Shown here one piece after another: positions 1 through 8,130 of a stretch of DNA of 64,000 nucleotides (position 1 is its first letter; every line of letters begins with the position of its first letter). The DNA comes from Pseudomonas sp. H1h (GTDB lineage: Bacteria; Pseudomonadota; Gammaproteobacteria; Pseudomonadales; Pseudomonadaceae), in NCBI RefSeq assembly GCF_000633255.1, contig NZ_AYMJ01000032.1:16428-80427 (forward strand), in the 5' to 3' direction. Both the position numbers and the translations under genes were made by a program. The notes below the pieces were generated by a model. That model was given only the letters and a program-made list of their open reading frames with translations. It did not search any database and had not been told where the DNA came from.

Positions 1-61
1 GATACTCAAGATAGGTTTTGCCGCCATCAGCCACGTTACTGATCAAAAAAACATTTTTCAT
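1..61 (-). CDS. 5' end of an unidentified leftward gene (partial)
   Basis: An open frame reads leftward from an ATG at 61 to the window edge without a stop, giving 20 residues that begin MKNVFLISNVADGG. No clear Shine-Dalgarno sequence lies just upstream, and the region is AT-rich compared with the rest of the window. The fragment is too short to assign a family. It may be the start of a real gene continuing outside the window or a chance open frame; the only support is the open frame and its position next to an AT-rich gap that could hold its promoter. Confidence 0.35.
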   Translation of the reverse strand, partial: MKNVFLISNVADGGKTYLEY

Positions 62-423
62 GATGAGGTTTTGCTTTTAAAATTTGTTTAATTGAAGTCA
101 ATATCAAGCTGACCAATAACGCCGGACAAGGACTTTGTAGTTATATATATTAAAGTTAACGACCAGGCATACGCATGCAAGCCAGAGATGGCTTGAGTCG
201 TGACTACACTGGTTTATTTAACGGTTTTGCCCGGTGAGCAATAGAAATCTTGTCCATGATGTCCCGCCTCCATTTCCACGCTGCAAAATGCTCTATGTCT
301 TGTCGATAGACGGATAACTAGTAAAAAAGAGCGCCGCCGTTATATCACATCTCGGCTAATGGCCATCAGTGCACGGAGGTTTATTTTTCGGTGCGAATCT
401 GTTTGCCACAAGCCCTGCCGTCC
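62..423. other. AT-rich intergenic gap upstream of the partial gene
   Basis: About 360 bases between the leftward partial gene and the end of comM. Base composition is visibly richer in A and T than the flanking coding DNA, with runs such as TTATATATATTAAAG near 140. I see no convincing coding frame, tRNA or repeat. It probably contains the promoter of the leftward gene, and its composition suggests a variable or horizontally acquired edge next to the conserved comM block. Confidence 0.4.
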
Positions 424-1917
424 TTATTGTGTTGCCGGTCGGTATTGCAACGCCTCTGCCAGATGTTCGCGCCTGATGTCTTGTTCCTGGCCCAGATCCG
501 CCAACGTCCTGGCGACCTTGAGCAGCCGATGCGCCGAGCGCAGTGACAAGGTCAGCCGTTCACAGGCTGATTCCAGCCAGGTCTCATCGGCTGTGGATAA
601 CTTGCAGTGTCGGCGCAGCCCCGGCAGATCAAGAAACGCATTGGCACATCCTTGGCGTTTCTGTTGACGTTCGCGGGCCTCGGCCACCAACGCGGCGGCG
701 CTGGCGCTGTCCTCTCCATGCTTTACCGCAGGGTTCAACGCCGTCGCCTCTCGCGCTACCGTCAGGTGCAAATCGATCCGGTCCAATAGAGGGCCCGACA
801 GCTTGTTGCGATAGCGCTGGACCATGTCTGGCGTACATGAACACTTGCCACTGGGTTCGCCAAGATATCCACAGGGGCAAGGATTCATTGCCGCCACCAA
901 CTGAAACCGTGCTGGAAAGCGTACACGCTCCTTGGCCCGGGCAATCACGATGTTCCCGGACTCCAGTGGCTCGCGCAGCACCTCAAGCACCTTGCGATCA
1001 AACTCCGGCAATTCATCAAGGAACAACACGCCGTGATGGGCGAGGGTGATTTCTCCAGGTTGCGGTTTTGAGCTGCCGCCGACCAGCGCCGGACCGGATG
1101 CCGAGTGGTGCGGCTGACGAAACGGGCGTTGTGGCCAATGCGTCAGCGGCACGCCACTGGCGACCGATTGAATCGCCGCCACCTCCAGGGCCTCGCATTC
1201 GGACAGCGGCGGCAGCAGCCCCGGCAAGCGACTCGCCAACAAGGTCTTGCCGGTCCCCGGTGGCCCACTGAACAACAGGTTATGCGCGCCCGCCGCAGCA
1301 ATCAGCAGCGCCCGTTTCGCTGCCATCTGACCTTGCACTTCATTCAGGTCGGGGTAGGGTTTCGCCGCATGGATCAGCCCGTTCGACACATAGGGTTCCA
1401 CCGGCGTATGCCCGTTGAAATGCGCCACTGCCTCCAGCAAGTGATCCACTGCAAACACCTTCAATCCCGAGGCCAGGCAAGCCTCCTCAGCATTCGCCCG
1501 CGGCACCACCAGTGCACGACCGGCCTTGCGCGCCGCCAGTGCTGCCGGCAACACCCCGCGCACCGGCCGCACTGCGCCGGACAACGCCAACTCACCCAGA
1601 CACTCCACATCATCCAGTGTCAGGCACGGCACCTGCACACTCGCCGACAGAATCCCGAGGGCGATCGCCAGATCAAACCGCCCGCCATCCTTGGGCAAAT
1701 CCGCCGGCGCCAGATTCAAAGTGATCCGCCGCGCCGGAAACTGCAGCCCGGAATTGATGATCGCGCTGCGCACCCGATCCTTGCTCTCCTTCACTGCGGC
1801 TTCGGGCAGGCCGACCATGGTCAGTGACGGCAGACCATTGGCCAGATGAACTTCGACAGTAACAGCGGGAGCATCCACGCCAATCTGGGCGCGACTGTGG
1901 ACGATGGAGAGGGACAT
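424..1917 (-). CDS. comM: ComM/YifB family Mg-chelatase-like AAA+ ATPase
   Basis: A 497-residue protein of the ComM (YifB) family. ComM is a hexameric helicase that promotes branch migration during integration of DNA taken up by natural transformation; it acts in the cytoplasm. The N-terminal Lon-protease-like/ChlI fold covers about residues 1-180. The AAA+ module follows, with the Walker A motif GPPGTGKT at 218-225 and a Walker B-type LFLDELPEF further on. The C-terminal Mg-chelatase-type segment contains a cluster of cysteines (NPCPCGYLG...CSC) typical of the family. Length matches the family norm of about 500. The start is supported by an AAGGAA ribosome-binding site just upstream. ubiK lies upstream in the same direction. 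Confidence 0.95.
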   Translation of the reverse strand: MSLSIVHSRAQIGVDAPAVTVEVHLANGLPSLTMVGLPEAAVKESKDRVRSAIINSGLQFPARRITLNLAPADLPKDGGRFDLAIALGILSASVQVPCLTLDDVECLGELALSGAVRPVRGVLPAALAARKAGRALVVPRANAEEACLASGLKVFAVDHLLEAVAHFNGHTPVEPYVSNGLIHAAKPYPDLNEVQGQMAAKRALLIAAAGAHNLLFSGPPGTGKTLLASRLPGLLPPLSECEALEVAAIQSVASGVPLTHWPQRPFRQPHHSASGPALVGGSSKPQPGEITLAHHGVLFLDELPEFDRKVLEVLREPLESGNIVIARAKERVRFPARFQLVAAMNPCPCGYLGEPSGKCSCTPDMVQRYRNKLSGPLLDRIDLHLTVAREATALNPAVKHGEDSASAAALVAEARERQQKRQGCANAFLDLPGLRRHCKLSTADETWLESACERLTLSLRSAHRLLKVARTLADLGQEQDIRREHLAEALQYRPATQ

Positions 1918-2045
1918 GGTCGTTCCTTGAGCTGAATCGGGGTGCCGCTTCCTGCGGTTTTTTTAAGGGTAGTTGGGGAAGGGGGATCTGGCGGAGGCGA
2001 ACTTTCACTGGATGTTGCGGGTAGTCGCCAACCCATTTCGAGGCG

Positions 2046-2075
2046 AAAAAAAACCGCCTCGAGGAGGCGGTTTTT
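2046..2075 (-). terminator. rho-independent terminator after ubiK
   Basis: Perfect 8-bp stem (ACCGCCTC, loop GAG, GAGGCGGT) flanked by an A-tract on the left and a T-tract on the right, so it can work in both directions. It lies about 65 bases past the stop codon of leftward ubiK and before comM, so comM probably has its own promoter in the short gap. Confidence 0.85.
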
Positions 2076-2141
2076 ACTGCGCAGGCTTTGGTGAGGCCAA
2101 GGCCTGTGCATCGTTGGTGGACGCAATCACGTCCGCTGAGA

Positions 2142-2399
2142 CTATGCCGGTGGCGTCAGCTTGGCTTCCAGCTCTGCGACTTTGGCTTCAAGGCTTTCAA
2201 GGCGAGCGCGAGTCCGCGCCAGGACGACCATCTGGCTATCGAATTCTTCGCGGCTCACCAGGTCCAGTTTGCTGAAGGCGCTTTGCAGCAGCATCTTGAA
2301 CTGGCTTTCGATTTCGGCTTTCGGCAGCGGGGTGTCGCCGCTGAAAAGGCGGGAGGCGGTGCCGCTCAGGGCGTCGAGGAAGTCTTTGGGCGCGAGCAT
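2142..2399 (-). CDS. ubiK: ubiquinone biosynthesis accessory factor UbiK
   Basis: An 85-residue protein of the BMFP/YqiC family, now called UbiK, an accessory factor for the soluble ubiquinone biosynthesis complex that works with UbiJ and the Ubi hydroxylases. The N-terminal half is amphipathic; the C-terminal half (from about residue 55, LARTRARLESLEAKVAELEA) is a heptad-rich coiled coil, which in this family drives trimerisation. Length fits the 80-100 residue norm. It sits between comM and the divergently transcribed glnK, as in other pseudomonads. A bidirectional terminator follows it. Confidence 0.9.
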   Translation of the reverse strand: MLAPKDFLDALSGTASRLFSGDTPLPKAEIESQFKMLLQSAFSKLDLVSREEFDSQMVVLARTRARLESLEAKVAELEAKLTPPA

Positions 2400-2812
2400 G
2401 GAATGTGTCCTGTAAACAGTGGCGGGCAGTGTATCACGCAGTGTCTATAGTCATTGGCGCAGGCACGGATGCACGCTTTTCGCGCAAGCGGACGGACGGC
2501 AGCGCACCGTTGTTGTGCGTAACCGTCGGGGCTTTTTTGCGCAAGCGCCTGCGGCAGCGGCCAAGGGATTGAAATCAGAGGAATTTGGCGAGATGGCAAG
2601 CTTTCTGCTTAGTCGGTAGTGACCCATGCACTGATGCAGTCGCTGTGACGAATGCAGTGCGGCAGGCGGAGCGGGGAGTTTCGTCAGCAGCGGTTAGCTG
2701 GCGTCAGTCGGGCAGGTAAGGCCGACGATGCGTTACAAAGCCAGGCACTGCGCTTAGACTTGAGTCGGGTTTGTTTTCCTGGGGCAAGTCCACCAATTCG
2801 GGAGAGAGTTTC
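2400..2812. other. divergent ubiK/glnK intergenic region
   Basis: About 410 bases between the divergent ubiK and glnK starts. It should hold both promoters. GlnK is usually under NtrC/sigma-54 control; the best candidate I see is TGGC-N10-GCA at 2699-2714, which keeps the TGGC and GC core but lacks the usual TTGC -12 element, so I do not call it. Imperfect inverted GCACTG/CAGTGC elements near 2628-2660 resemble half sites for an activator. No convincing gene is present. Confidence 0.4.
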
Positions 2813-3151
2813 ATGAAGCTAGTCACTGCCATCATCAAGCCGTTCAAGTTGGACGACGTGCGCGAGTCGCTGTCCGAAATCGGCGTGCAGGGCATTACCG
2901 TTACTGAAGTCAAAGGCTTCGGCCGGCAGAAGGGTCACACCGAGCTGTATCGCGGCGCGGAGTATGTGGTCGATTTTCTGCCCAAGGTGAAAATCGACGT
3001 TGCTATCGACGACAAGGATCTGGATCGGGTTATCGAGGCGATAACCAAGGCTGCCAACACCGGCAAGATCGGTGACGGCAAGATCTTCGTGGTCAATCTG
3101 GAACAGGCGATTCGCATCCGTACCGGCGAAACCGATACCGACGCGATCTAA
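2813..3151 (+). CDS. glnK: nitrogen regulatory PII protein GlnK
   Basis: A 112-residue PII signal-transduction protein. PII trimers bind ATP/ADP and 2-oxoglutarate, are uridylylated by GlnD under nitrogen limitation, and block the AmtB ammonium channel when deuridylylated. The T-loop carries the modifiable tyrosine at Tyr51 (YRGAEY), and the C-terminal GKIGDGKIFV segment corresponds to the nucleotide-binding signature. I start at the ATG at 2813, which gives MKLVTAIIKPFKLDDVR, the canonical PII N-terminus; an upstream in-frame start would add residues absent from the family. The gene is followed 37 bases later by amtB, the classic glnK-amtB pair. Confidence 0.97.
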   Translation: MKLVTAIIKPFKLDDVRESLSEIGVQGITVTEVKGFGRQKGHTELYRGAEYVVDFLPKVKIDVAIDDKDLDRVIEAITKAANTGKIGDGKIFVVNLEQAIRIRTGETDTDAI

Positions 3152-3188
3152 ACGCCGCCACAAACCCAACGCCCCAGGAGAAAACAAT

Positions 3189-4526
3189 ATGACTCTGCGT
3201 AAATTCGCAGGGCTAGGCGCCCTGTTGTCCATCGTAATGCCCGGCCTGGCTATGGCGGCAGATCCGGTGGCACCTCCAGTCCTCAATTCCGGCGATACCG
3301 CCTGGATGCTGACCTCCACAGCCCTCGTGCTGTTCATGACCATTCCTGGCCTCGCGCTGTTCTACGGCGGCATGGTGCGGTCGAAAAACATTCTTTCGGT
3401 GATGATGCAGTGCTTCGCCATTACCGGCCTGGTCACCATCCTGTGGTTCCTCTATGGCTACAGCATGGCGTTCGACACCACCGGGATGGAAGCCAACGTC
3501 GTCAACCTGAACTCCTTCGTCGGCAGCTTTGCCAAGGCCTTCCTCGCGGGTGTCACGCCTGCCAGCATCACCGGCCCGGCAGCGCTGTTCCCTGAAGCGG
3601 TGTTCGTCACTTATCAAATGACCTTCGCCATTATCACTCCGGCGCTGATCGTCGGTGCCTTCGCCGAGCGTATGAAGTTCTCCGCGATGCTGGTGTTCAT
3701 GGGCGTCTGGTTCACCCTGGTCTATGCGCCGATTGCGCACATGGTCTGGAGCGGTCCGGGTTCGTTGCTGGGCGACTGGGGCGTGCTCGATTTCGCGGGC
3801 GGCACCGTGGTTCACATCAACGCCGGTATCGCCGGCCTGGTGGCGTGCCTGGTATTGGGCAAGCGCAAAGGCTTCCCGACCACACCGATGGCTCCGCACA
3901 ACCTCGGTTACACCCTGATGGGCGCAGCGATGCTGTGGGTCGGCTGGTTCGGCTTCAACGCAGGCTCCGCCGCAGCGGCCAACGGCACCGCCGGCATGGC
4001 GATGCTGGTCACCCAGATCGCTACCGCTGCCGCGGCACTGGGCTGGATGTTCGCCGAGTGGATCACCCACGGCAAACCTAGCGCACTGGGCATCGCCTCG
4101 GGCGTGGTTGCAGGTCTGGTGGCAATCACTCCGGCAGCCGGTACCGTGGGCCCGATGGGTTCGCTGATCATCGGTCTGGCGGCCGGTGTGGTGTGCTTCT
4201 TCTGCGCCACCACGCTCAAACGCAAACTCGGTTACGACGATTCCCTGGATGCCTTCGGCGTGCACGGTATCGGCGGTATCCTCGGCGCGATCCTCACTGG
4301 TGTGTTCGCCGCACCGGCCATGGGCGGCTTCGGCACCGTGACCGACATCGCTTCACAAGTGTGGATTCAGTGCAAAGGTGTCGGCTTCACGGTGATCTAC
4401 ACCGCGATCGTCACCTTCATCATCCTCAAGGTACTGGACGTGGTCATGGGCCTGCGTGCCACCGAGGAAGAAGAAGCCGTGGGTCTGGACCTGGCACAAC
4501 ACAACGAACGCGGCTACAACCTGTAA
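3189..4526 (+). CDS. amtB: ammonium transporter AmtB
   Basis: A 445-residue inner-membrane ammonium channel. A cleavable signal peptide (about residues 1-23, ending AMA-ADP) is followed by eleven hydrophobic segments. Conserved pore features are visible: VVHINAG with the first pore histidine and FGVHGIGG with the second, plus the HNLGYTLMGAAMLWVGWFGFNAGS family signature. GlnK from the preceding gene would plug the cytoplasmic pore when nitrogen is plentiful. I start at the ATG at 3189, preceded by an AGGAG at 3176-3180; the longer upstream frame overlaps glnK. A strong terminator follows 20 bases past the stop, closing the glnK-amtB operon. Confidence 0.97.
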   Translation: MTLRKFAGLGALLSIVMPGLAMAADPVAPPVLNSGDTAWMLTSTALVLFMTIPGLALFYGGMVRSKNILSVMMQCFAITGLVTILWFLYGYSMAFDTTGMEANVVNLNSFVGSFAKAFLAGVTPASITGPAALFPEAVFVTYQMTFAIITPALIVGAFAERMKFSAMLVFMGVWFTLVYAPIAHMVWSGPGSLLGDWGVLDFAGGTVVHINAGIAGLVACLVLGKRKGFPTTPMAPHNLGYTLMGAAMLWVGWFGFNAGSAAAANGTAGMAMLVTQIATAAAALGWMFAEWITHGKPSALGIASGVVAGLVAITPAAGTVGPMGSLIIGLAAGVVCFFCATTLKRKLGYDDSLDAFGVHGIGGILGAILTGVFAAPAMGGFGTVTDIASQVWIQCKGVGFTVIYTAIVTFIILKVLDVVMGLRATEEEEAVGLDLAQHNERGYNL

Positions 4527-4546
4527 GTACGCGCATCGAAAAAACT

Positions 4547-4571
4547 TGCCCGGCTTGCCGGGCATTTTTTT
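4547..4571 (+). terminator. rho-independent terminator after amtB
   Basis: An 8-bp perfect stem TGCCCGGC/GCCGGGCA with a TT loop followed by seven T residues, 20 bases downstream of the amtB stop. Confidence 0.9.
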
Positions 4572-4742
4572 GTCTGGAATTTGTCATTGAAGGGAAGGCT
4601 GAAAGGATTTTTCGTACGGCTTTGGTCGTGTTTACGACGGACGTTTTTCTGCGGTCAATCGCTTACATCATTGCAGGAATATTAGGGCCTTTGTTTTTTC
4701 CCAGAGCGCGCTAGAATGCGCCCCGAACGTGCGGAGAACTGT

Positions 4743-5168
4743 ATGTGGCAACAGACTCTGATAACCCTGCGGGCACGGCCCCGGGGCTTTCATCTGGTAA
4801 CGGACGAGTTACTCGCCGGCCTGCCTGAACTCAAGGCGTGCCGGGTCGGTCTGTTGCATTTGTGGCTGCAGCATACCTCGGCGTCGTTGACCATCAACGA
4901 GAACGCCGATCCGGCGGTCCGTCGCGACTTCGAACGATTTTTCAATCGTCTGATCCCACAAGGAACAGACGGCTATGAGCATAACGACGAAGGCCTGGAC
5001 GACCTCCCGGCGCACTTCAAGGCCAGCGTGCTTGGTTGCCAGATCAGTCTGCCGGTTTCGGCAGGTCGCCTGGCACTGGGAACCTGGCAAGGCGTTTATC
5101 TGGGCGAGCACCGTGATCATGGCGGTGCCCGAAAAGTCCTCGCCACCTTGCACGGTGAAGGGGCATAA
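4743..5168 (+). CDS. YjbQ/UPF0047 family protein
   Basis: A 141-residue protein of the UPF0047 (YjbQ) family. E. coli YjbQ has weak thiamine-phosphate synthase activity, but the physiological role is uncertain. Family motifs are present: LQHTSASLTINENADP near the N-terminal third and GTWQGVYLGEHRDHG near the end, with the histidines that line the putative active site. I start at the ATG at 4743 (MWQQTLITL), which matches the family N-terminus; an in-frame ATG 27 bases upstream is possible but would add a non-conserved tail. It stands alone between amtB and sutA. Confidence 0.9.
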   Translation: MWQQTLITLRARPRGFHLVTDELLAGLPELKACRVGLLHLWLQHTSASLTINENADPAVRRDFERFFNRLIPQGTDGYEHNDEGLDDLPAHFKASVLGCQISLPVSAGRLALGTWQGVYLGEHRDHGGARKVLATLHGEGA

Positions 5169-5209
5169 CCGCTGGTCAGCAGCGGTTAACGATTTTTTAA
5201 CGGCGACTT

Positions 5210-5237
5210 TCGACAGTTGCCAAAGCTGGTCTATAAC
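5210..5237 (+). promoter_or_regulatory. candidate sigma-70 promoter of sutA
   Basis: TCGACA (5210-5215) and TATAAC (5232-5237) match the -35 and -10 consensus at five of six positions each with a 16-base spacer, about 30 bases upstream of the sutA start. Inference from sequence match only. Confidence 0.5.
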
Positions 5238-5269
5238 TAATCTGCTTTTCGCAAGTCATGAGGTAGAAC

Positions 5270-5596
5270 ATGAGCGACGATGATCTGGAAAACGACGACC
5301 TCGAAGTAGGCGACGAAGACGAGGCCGAGGAAGGCCTGGAAGCAGCAGCGGAAGACGTTGCTGACGACGATGGCGGTGACGATACGCCGGCCCCGGCTGC
5401 CAAAGGCAAGGCCAAGGCTGCGGTGTCGGTTGATGAGTTGCCGAGCATCGAAGCCAAGAACAAGGAGCGCGACGCCCTGGCCAAGGCCATGGAAGAGTTC
5501 CTGTCGCGTGGCGGCAAGGTTCAGGAAGTGGAGGCCAATGTGGTCGCCGATCCGCCGAAGAAGCCGGACAACAAGTACGGTAGCCGCCCTATCTGA
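5270..5596 (+). CDS. sutA: RNA polymerase-binding transcriptional regulator SutA
   Basis: A 108-residue, very acidic protein matching SutA of Pseudomonas. In P. aeruginosa SutA binds RNA polymerase and raises transcription of ribosomal and maintenance genes during slow growth. The first 45 residues are almost entirely Asp, Glu, Gly and Ala (likely disordered), followed by a Lys/Ala linker and a short helical centre (IEAKNKERDALAKAMEEFL), then a conserved C-terminal tail ending KPDNKYGSRPI. It is monocistronic, with its own likely promoter at 5210-5237 and a strong terminator at 5617-5645. The assignment rests on recognition of the family pattern and neighbourhood. Confidence 0.85.
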   Translation: MSDDDLENDDLEVGDEDEAEEGLEAAAEDVADDDGGDDTPAPAAKGKAKAAVSVDELPSIEAKNKERDALAKAMEEFLSRGGKVQEVEANVVADPPKKPDNKYGSRPI

Positions 5597-5616
5597 GGCG
5601 TGCCACTTGCTTGCTG

Positions 5617-5645
5617 AAAAAGCCCGCCGTCGCTGCGGGCTTTTT
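5617..5645 (+). terminator. rho-independent terminator after sutA
   Basis: AAAAAGCCCGC, a 7-base loop, then GCGGGCTTTTT: an 11-bp stem ending in a T-tract, 20 bases past the sutA stop. The A-tract on the left lets it also serve the opposite strand, facing the HAD gene. Confidence 0.88.
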
Positions 5646-5685
5646 CATGCCTGAAATAAAGAACTGAAGCGAACGCAGGTCCCTT

Positions 5686-5773
5686 GTGGGAGCGAGCCTG
5701 CTCGCGAAAGCGGTGGGTCGGTCAACATCAGTATTGAATGAGAGATTGCCTTCGCGAGCAGGCTCGCTCCCAC
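5686..5773. repeat. REPIN (paired inverted REP sequences)
   Basis: Two inverted copies of the palindromic GTGGGAGCGAGCCTGCTCGCGAA element with a short unrelated spacer. It lies between the convergent sutA and HAD genes. This is one of at least eight such inverted pairs in the window. Confidence 0.9.
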
Positions 5774-5785
5774 GGGGGGAGTCGA

Positions 5786-6493
5786 TCAGTTCGAGCTGGC
5801 ATTCCAGCGCGCCAGCAGCGCTGGCAAATCGGTCAGGCTGCTGATTTCGGCATCCGGCAAGCGCTCCGCCTCCCAGACCTTGCCGGCCGGGTTGAACCAG
5901 ATCGCGCGCATGCCCGCCTGCTGCGCTCCGGCAATGTCATCGCCCGGATGATCGCCAATGTGCACCGCCACATCAGCGCTCACGCCACCGCGTTGCAACG
6001 CTTCGTGAAACAGTCGTGCATCCGGTTTGGCGATGCCGATGTCTTCAGCACACAACGCAAACTTGAAGTAATCCGCCAGCCCCAGCCGACGCACATCGGC
6101 ATTGCCATTGGTGACCACGCCGAGGGCGTAGTGGTTGGCGAGGGTTTCCAGCACCGGCTCGACTTCAGGGAACACTTGGATCTGATGCCGCGCATGCAAG
6201 AACACTTCAAAGCTCTTGTCGGCCAGATCCGAGGCTTCGCCGTGGGCGTACCCGGCTTCCTCCAGTGCGTGAAACAGCACGCGCCGGCGCAATGCGCTGA
6301 TGCGGTGCTTGAGGCCCGGCTCGCTGGCCAGCACCCGCTCGCGAATCGCCCACAAATGCTCCACTGGCACTGCCCCGAGGTTCGGTGCATGTTCGCTGAG
6401 CCATTCGCGCAATACCGCTTCGGCGCTGACGATCACCGGGGCGGTATCCCACAGGGTGTCGTCGAGGTCGAAGGTAATCAACTGGATGTTCAT
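5786..6493 (-). CDS. HAD family hydrolase
   Basis: A 235-residue haloacid dehalogenase-like hydrolase. The nucleophile motif I is FDLDDTLWDT (Asp9 nucleophile, Asp11 acid/base), motif II is VVTNGN, and motif III/IV is IAKPDARLF ... HIGDHPGDDIAGA. These predict a small-molecule phosphatase acting in the cytoplasm; the substrate cannot be read from sequence. The start at 6493 gives MNIQLITFDLDD and overlaps the xerC stop as ATGA, so the two are translationally coupled. A much longer open frame running into xerC is a shadow. It is the last gene of the lptM-lysA-dapF-DUF484-xerC-HAD operon. Confidence 0.92.
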   Translation of the reverse strand: MNIQLITFDLDDTLWDTAPVIVSAEAVLREWLSEHAPNLGAVPVEHLWAIRERVLASEPGLKHRISALRRRVLFHALEEAGYAHGEASDLADKSFEVFLHARHQIQVFPEVEPVLETLANHYALGVVTNGNADVRRLGLADYFKFALCAEDIGIAKPDARLFHEALQRGGVSADVAVHIGDHPGDDIAGAQQAGMRAIWFNPAGKVWEAERLPDAEISSLTDLPALLARWNASSN

Positions 6494-7389
6494 GAATCGT
6501 CGCCTTTGCTGCGTTTGGCCCTTGGGTGGGCACTGTCGTAGACCGCCGCCAGGTGCTGGAAGTCCAGGTGGGTGTAGATCTGCGTGGTCTTGATGTCCGA
6601 GTGGCCGAGCAACTCTTGCACCGCGCGCAGGTCTTGCGAGGATTCCAGCAAGTGGCTGGCGAAGGAGTGCCGCAGCATGTGCGGGTGCAGGTTCTGCCCC
6701 AGCTCGCGCTCGCCGGCCAGTTTGACCCGGACCTGAATCGCTCGTGGACCGAGGCGCCGGCCTTGCTGGCTGACGAACACCGCGTCGTCCGCAGGATTGG
6801 TCATGGCCCGCAGCGGCAGCCATTGCTCGATCGCTTCGCGGGCCTTTTTGCCCACCGGCAGCAAGCGGGTTTTGCTGCCCTTGCCCAATACCTGAACCAT
6901 GCCATCGGCAAGGTCGAGTTGATCAAGATTGAGCCCGGTCAGTTCGGAAAGGCGCAGGCCGGAGGAATAGAACAACTCCAGAATCGCCTGATCGCGCCGC
7001 GCTAGAAAATCATCCTCGACCGCACCTTCAAGCAGTTGCAATGCGCGGTCGGTGTCGAGGGTTTTCGGCAAGCGCCGTTCGCCTTTTGGCGGCGCCAGGC
7101 CCGTGGCCGGGTCATGGTCGCAAAGGCCTTCGCGATTGAGATAGTGGTAGAGACCGCGCACTGCCGAGAGCAATCGGGCAAGGCTGCGCGAAGACTGACC
7201 CTGCGCATGCAGGCGGGCGATCAGGCTGCGCAGGCGCTGGATGTCCAGCGCGGCCCAACTACCGATGTTCTGTTTGACGCACCAGCCGAGGACTTTATCA
7301 AGATCGCGGCGGTAGGCCGACAGGGTGTGCGGCGACACCTGTCGCTCACTGCGCAAATGTTCGCAGTAAGCGTCCAGTTGTCGTTCCAT
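6490..7389 (-). CDS. xerC: tyrosine site-specific recombinase XerC
   Basis: A 299-residue tyrosine recombinase that with XerD resolves chromosome dimers at dif. The N-terminal SAM-like core-binding domain spans about residues 1-90. Catalytic residues are visible: Arg146 (SSGLRLSEL), Lys170 (LGKGSKTR), His237-x-x-Arg240 (HMLRHSF), His263 (LGHSDI) and nucleophile Tyr272 (QIYTH). It lies directly downstream of a DUF484 gene (2 bases between stop and start) and overlaps the HAD gene by four bases. This operon context, with dapF upstream, is the usual location of xerC in gammaproteobacteria (called sss in some pseudomonads), which separates it from xerD. Confidence 0.95.
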   Translation of the reverse strand: MERQLDAYCEHLRSERQVSPHTLSAYRRDLDKVLGWCVKQNIGSWAALDIQRLRSLIARLHAQGQSSRSLARLLSAVRGLYHYLNREGLCDHDPATGLAPPKGERRLPKTLDTDRALQLLEGAVEDDFLARRDQAILELFYSSGLRLSELTGLNLDQLDLADGMVQVLGKGSKTRLLPVGKKAREAIEQWLPLRAMTNPADDAVFVSQQGRRLGPRAIQVRVKLAGERELGQNLHPHMLRHSFASHLLESSQDLRAVQELLGHSDIKTTQIYTHLDFQHLAAVYDSAHPRAKRSKGDDS

Positions 7390-7391
7390 GC

Positions 7392-8117
7392 TCAGCGTAC
7401 CGAGCGCAGGGAGCTGTTGACCCGTGGCAGCACACGGCCCATGACTTCGGCGATGTAGCTCAGGAACAGCGTGCCGACCGAGCTCTTGTAGTGCTGCGGA
7501 TCACGGCTGGCGATCGCCAGAATGCCGTGAATGCCTTGATGGCTGACGGCGACCACGGCGGTTGAGCCGATCTGCTTGCGCTGCTCTTCGCCGAACAGGA
7601 AGTCCAGTTCATGTTCACGCAGGCTGCCGCTGACGCTCTTGCCTTCGGTGAGCAGGCCGCCGATCGCGGTTTGCGCGTCGGCGTGAGTCACCCAGCGGCC
7701 GACCGGGGCCGGGTTGTCGCCGAGCAGGATCAGACTGACGAAAGGCACCTGGAAGTCCTGGCGCAGACTGTCTTCAACGCTGATCACCACGTCTTCGAGG
7801 GTGGCAGCGTCCATCAGGGACAGGATCAGGCGGCGGGTCTTGTCGAACAGACGATCGTTATCGCGGGCCACGTCCATCAACTGCGAGAGGCGGTGGCGCA
7901 TCTCGATATTGCGGTCGCGCAGGATGGTCATCTGTCGTTCGACCAGCGACACGGTGTCACCGCGCTGATGGGGAATGCGCAGGGCGGGCAGCAGTTCTTC
8001 GTGTTCGACGAAGAAGTCCGGATGAGCCTCCAGGTACGCGGCAACCGCTGCCGCCTCCAGGCTCTCGGACGCTGATTCGTCGGACTGTCGGGCGGGTACC
8101 TGAGGCTTATCGGTCAT
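7392..8117 (-). CDS. DUF484 family protein (GAF-like)
   Basis: A 241-residue DUF484 protein. The family folds like a GAF domain and is regularly encoded between dapF and xerC, but its function is not established. The N-terminus has a helix with YLEAHPDFFVEHEELLPALRIPH, a family hallmark. A coiled-coil stretch (about residues 60-95, VERQMTILRDRNIEMRHRLS) leads into the GAF-like region. The short spacings to dapF and xerC place it firmly in the operon. Cytoplasmic: no signal peptide or membrane segment. Confidence 0.88.
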   Translation of the reverse strand: MTDKPQVPARQSDESASESLEAAAVAAYLEAHPDFFVEHEELLPALRIPHQRGDTVSLVERQMTILRDRNIEMRHRLSQLMDVARDNDRLFDKTRRLILSLMDAATLEDVVISVEDSLRQDFQVPFVSLILLGDNPAPVGRWVTHADAQTAIGGLLTEGKSVSGSLREHELDFLFGEEQRKQIGSTAVVAVSHQGIHGILAIASRDPQHYKSSVGTLFLSYIAEVMGRVLPRVNSSLRSVR

Positions 8118-8130
8118 GGTTTCTGCTCAC

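Noticed and set aside
1944..1964. Rightward terminator CCGC-TTCCT-GCGG with T-tract upstream of comM
   Set aside because: Only a 4-bp stem and no rightward gene to terminate.
2419..2619. 66-codon open frame in the ubiK/glnK gap
   Set aside because: No ribosome-binding site, no recognisable motif, and composition of a chance frame.
2699..2714. Sigma-54 promoter for glnK
   Set aside because: TGGC-N10-GCA keeps only part of the consensus (GGGCA in place of TTGCA); not strong enough to call.
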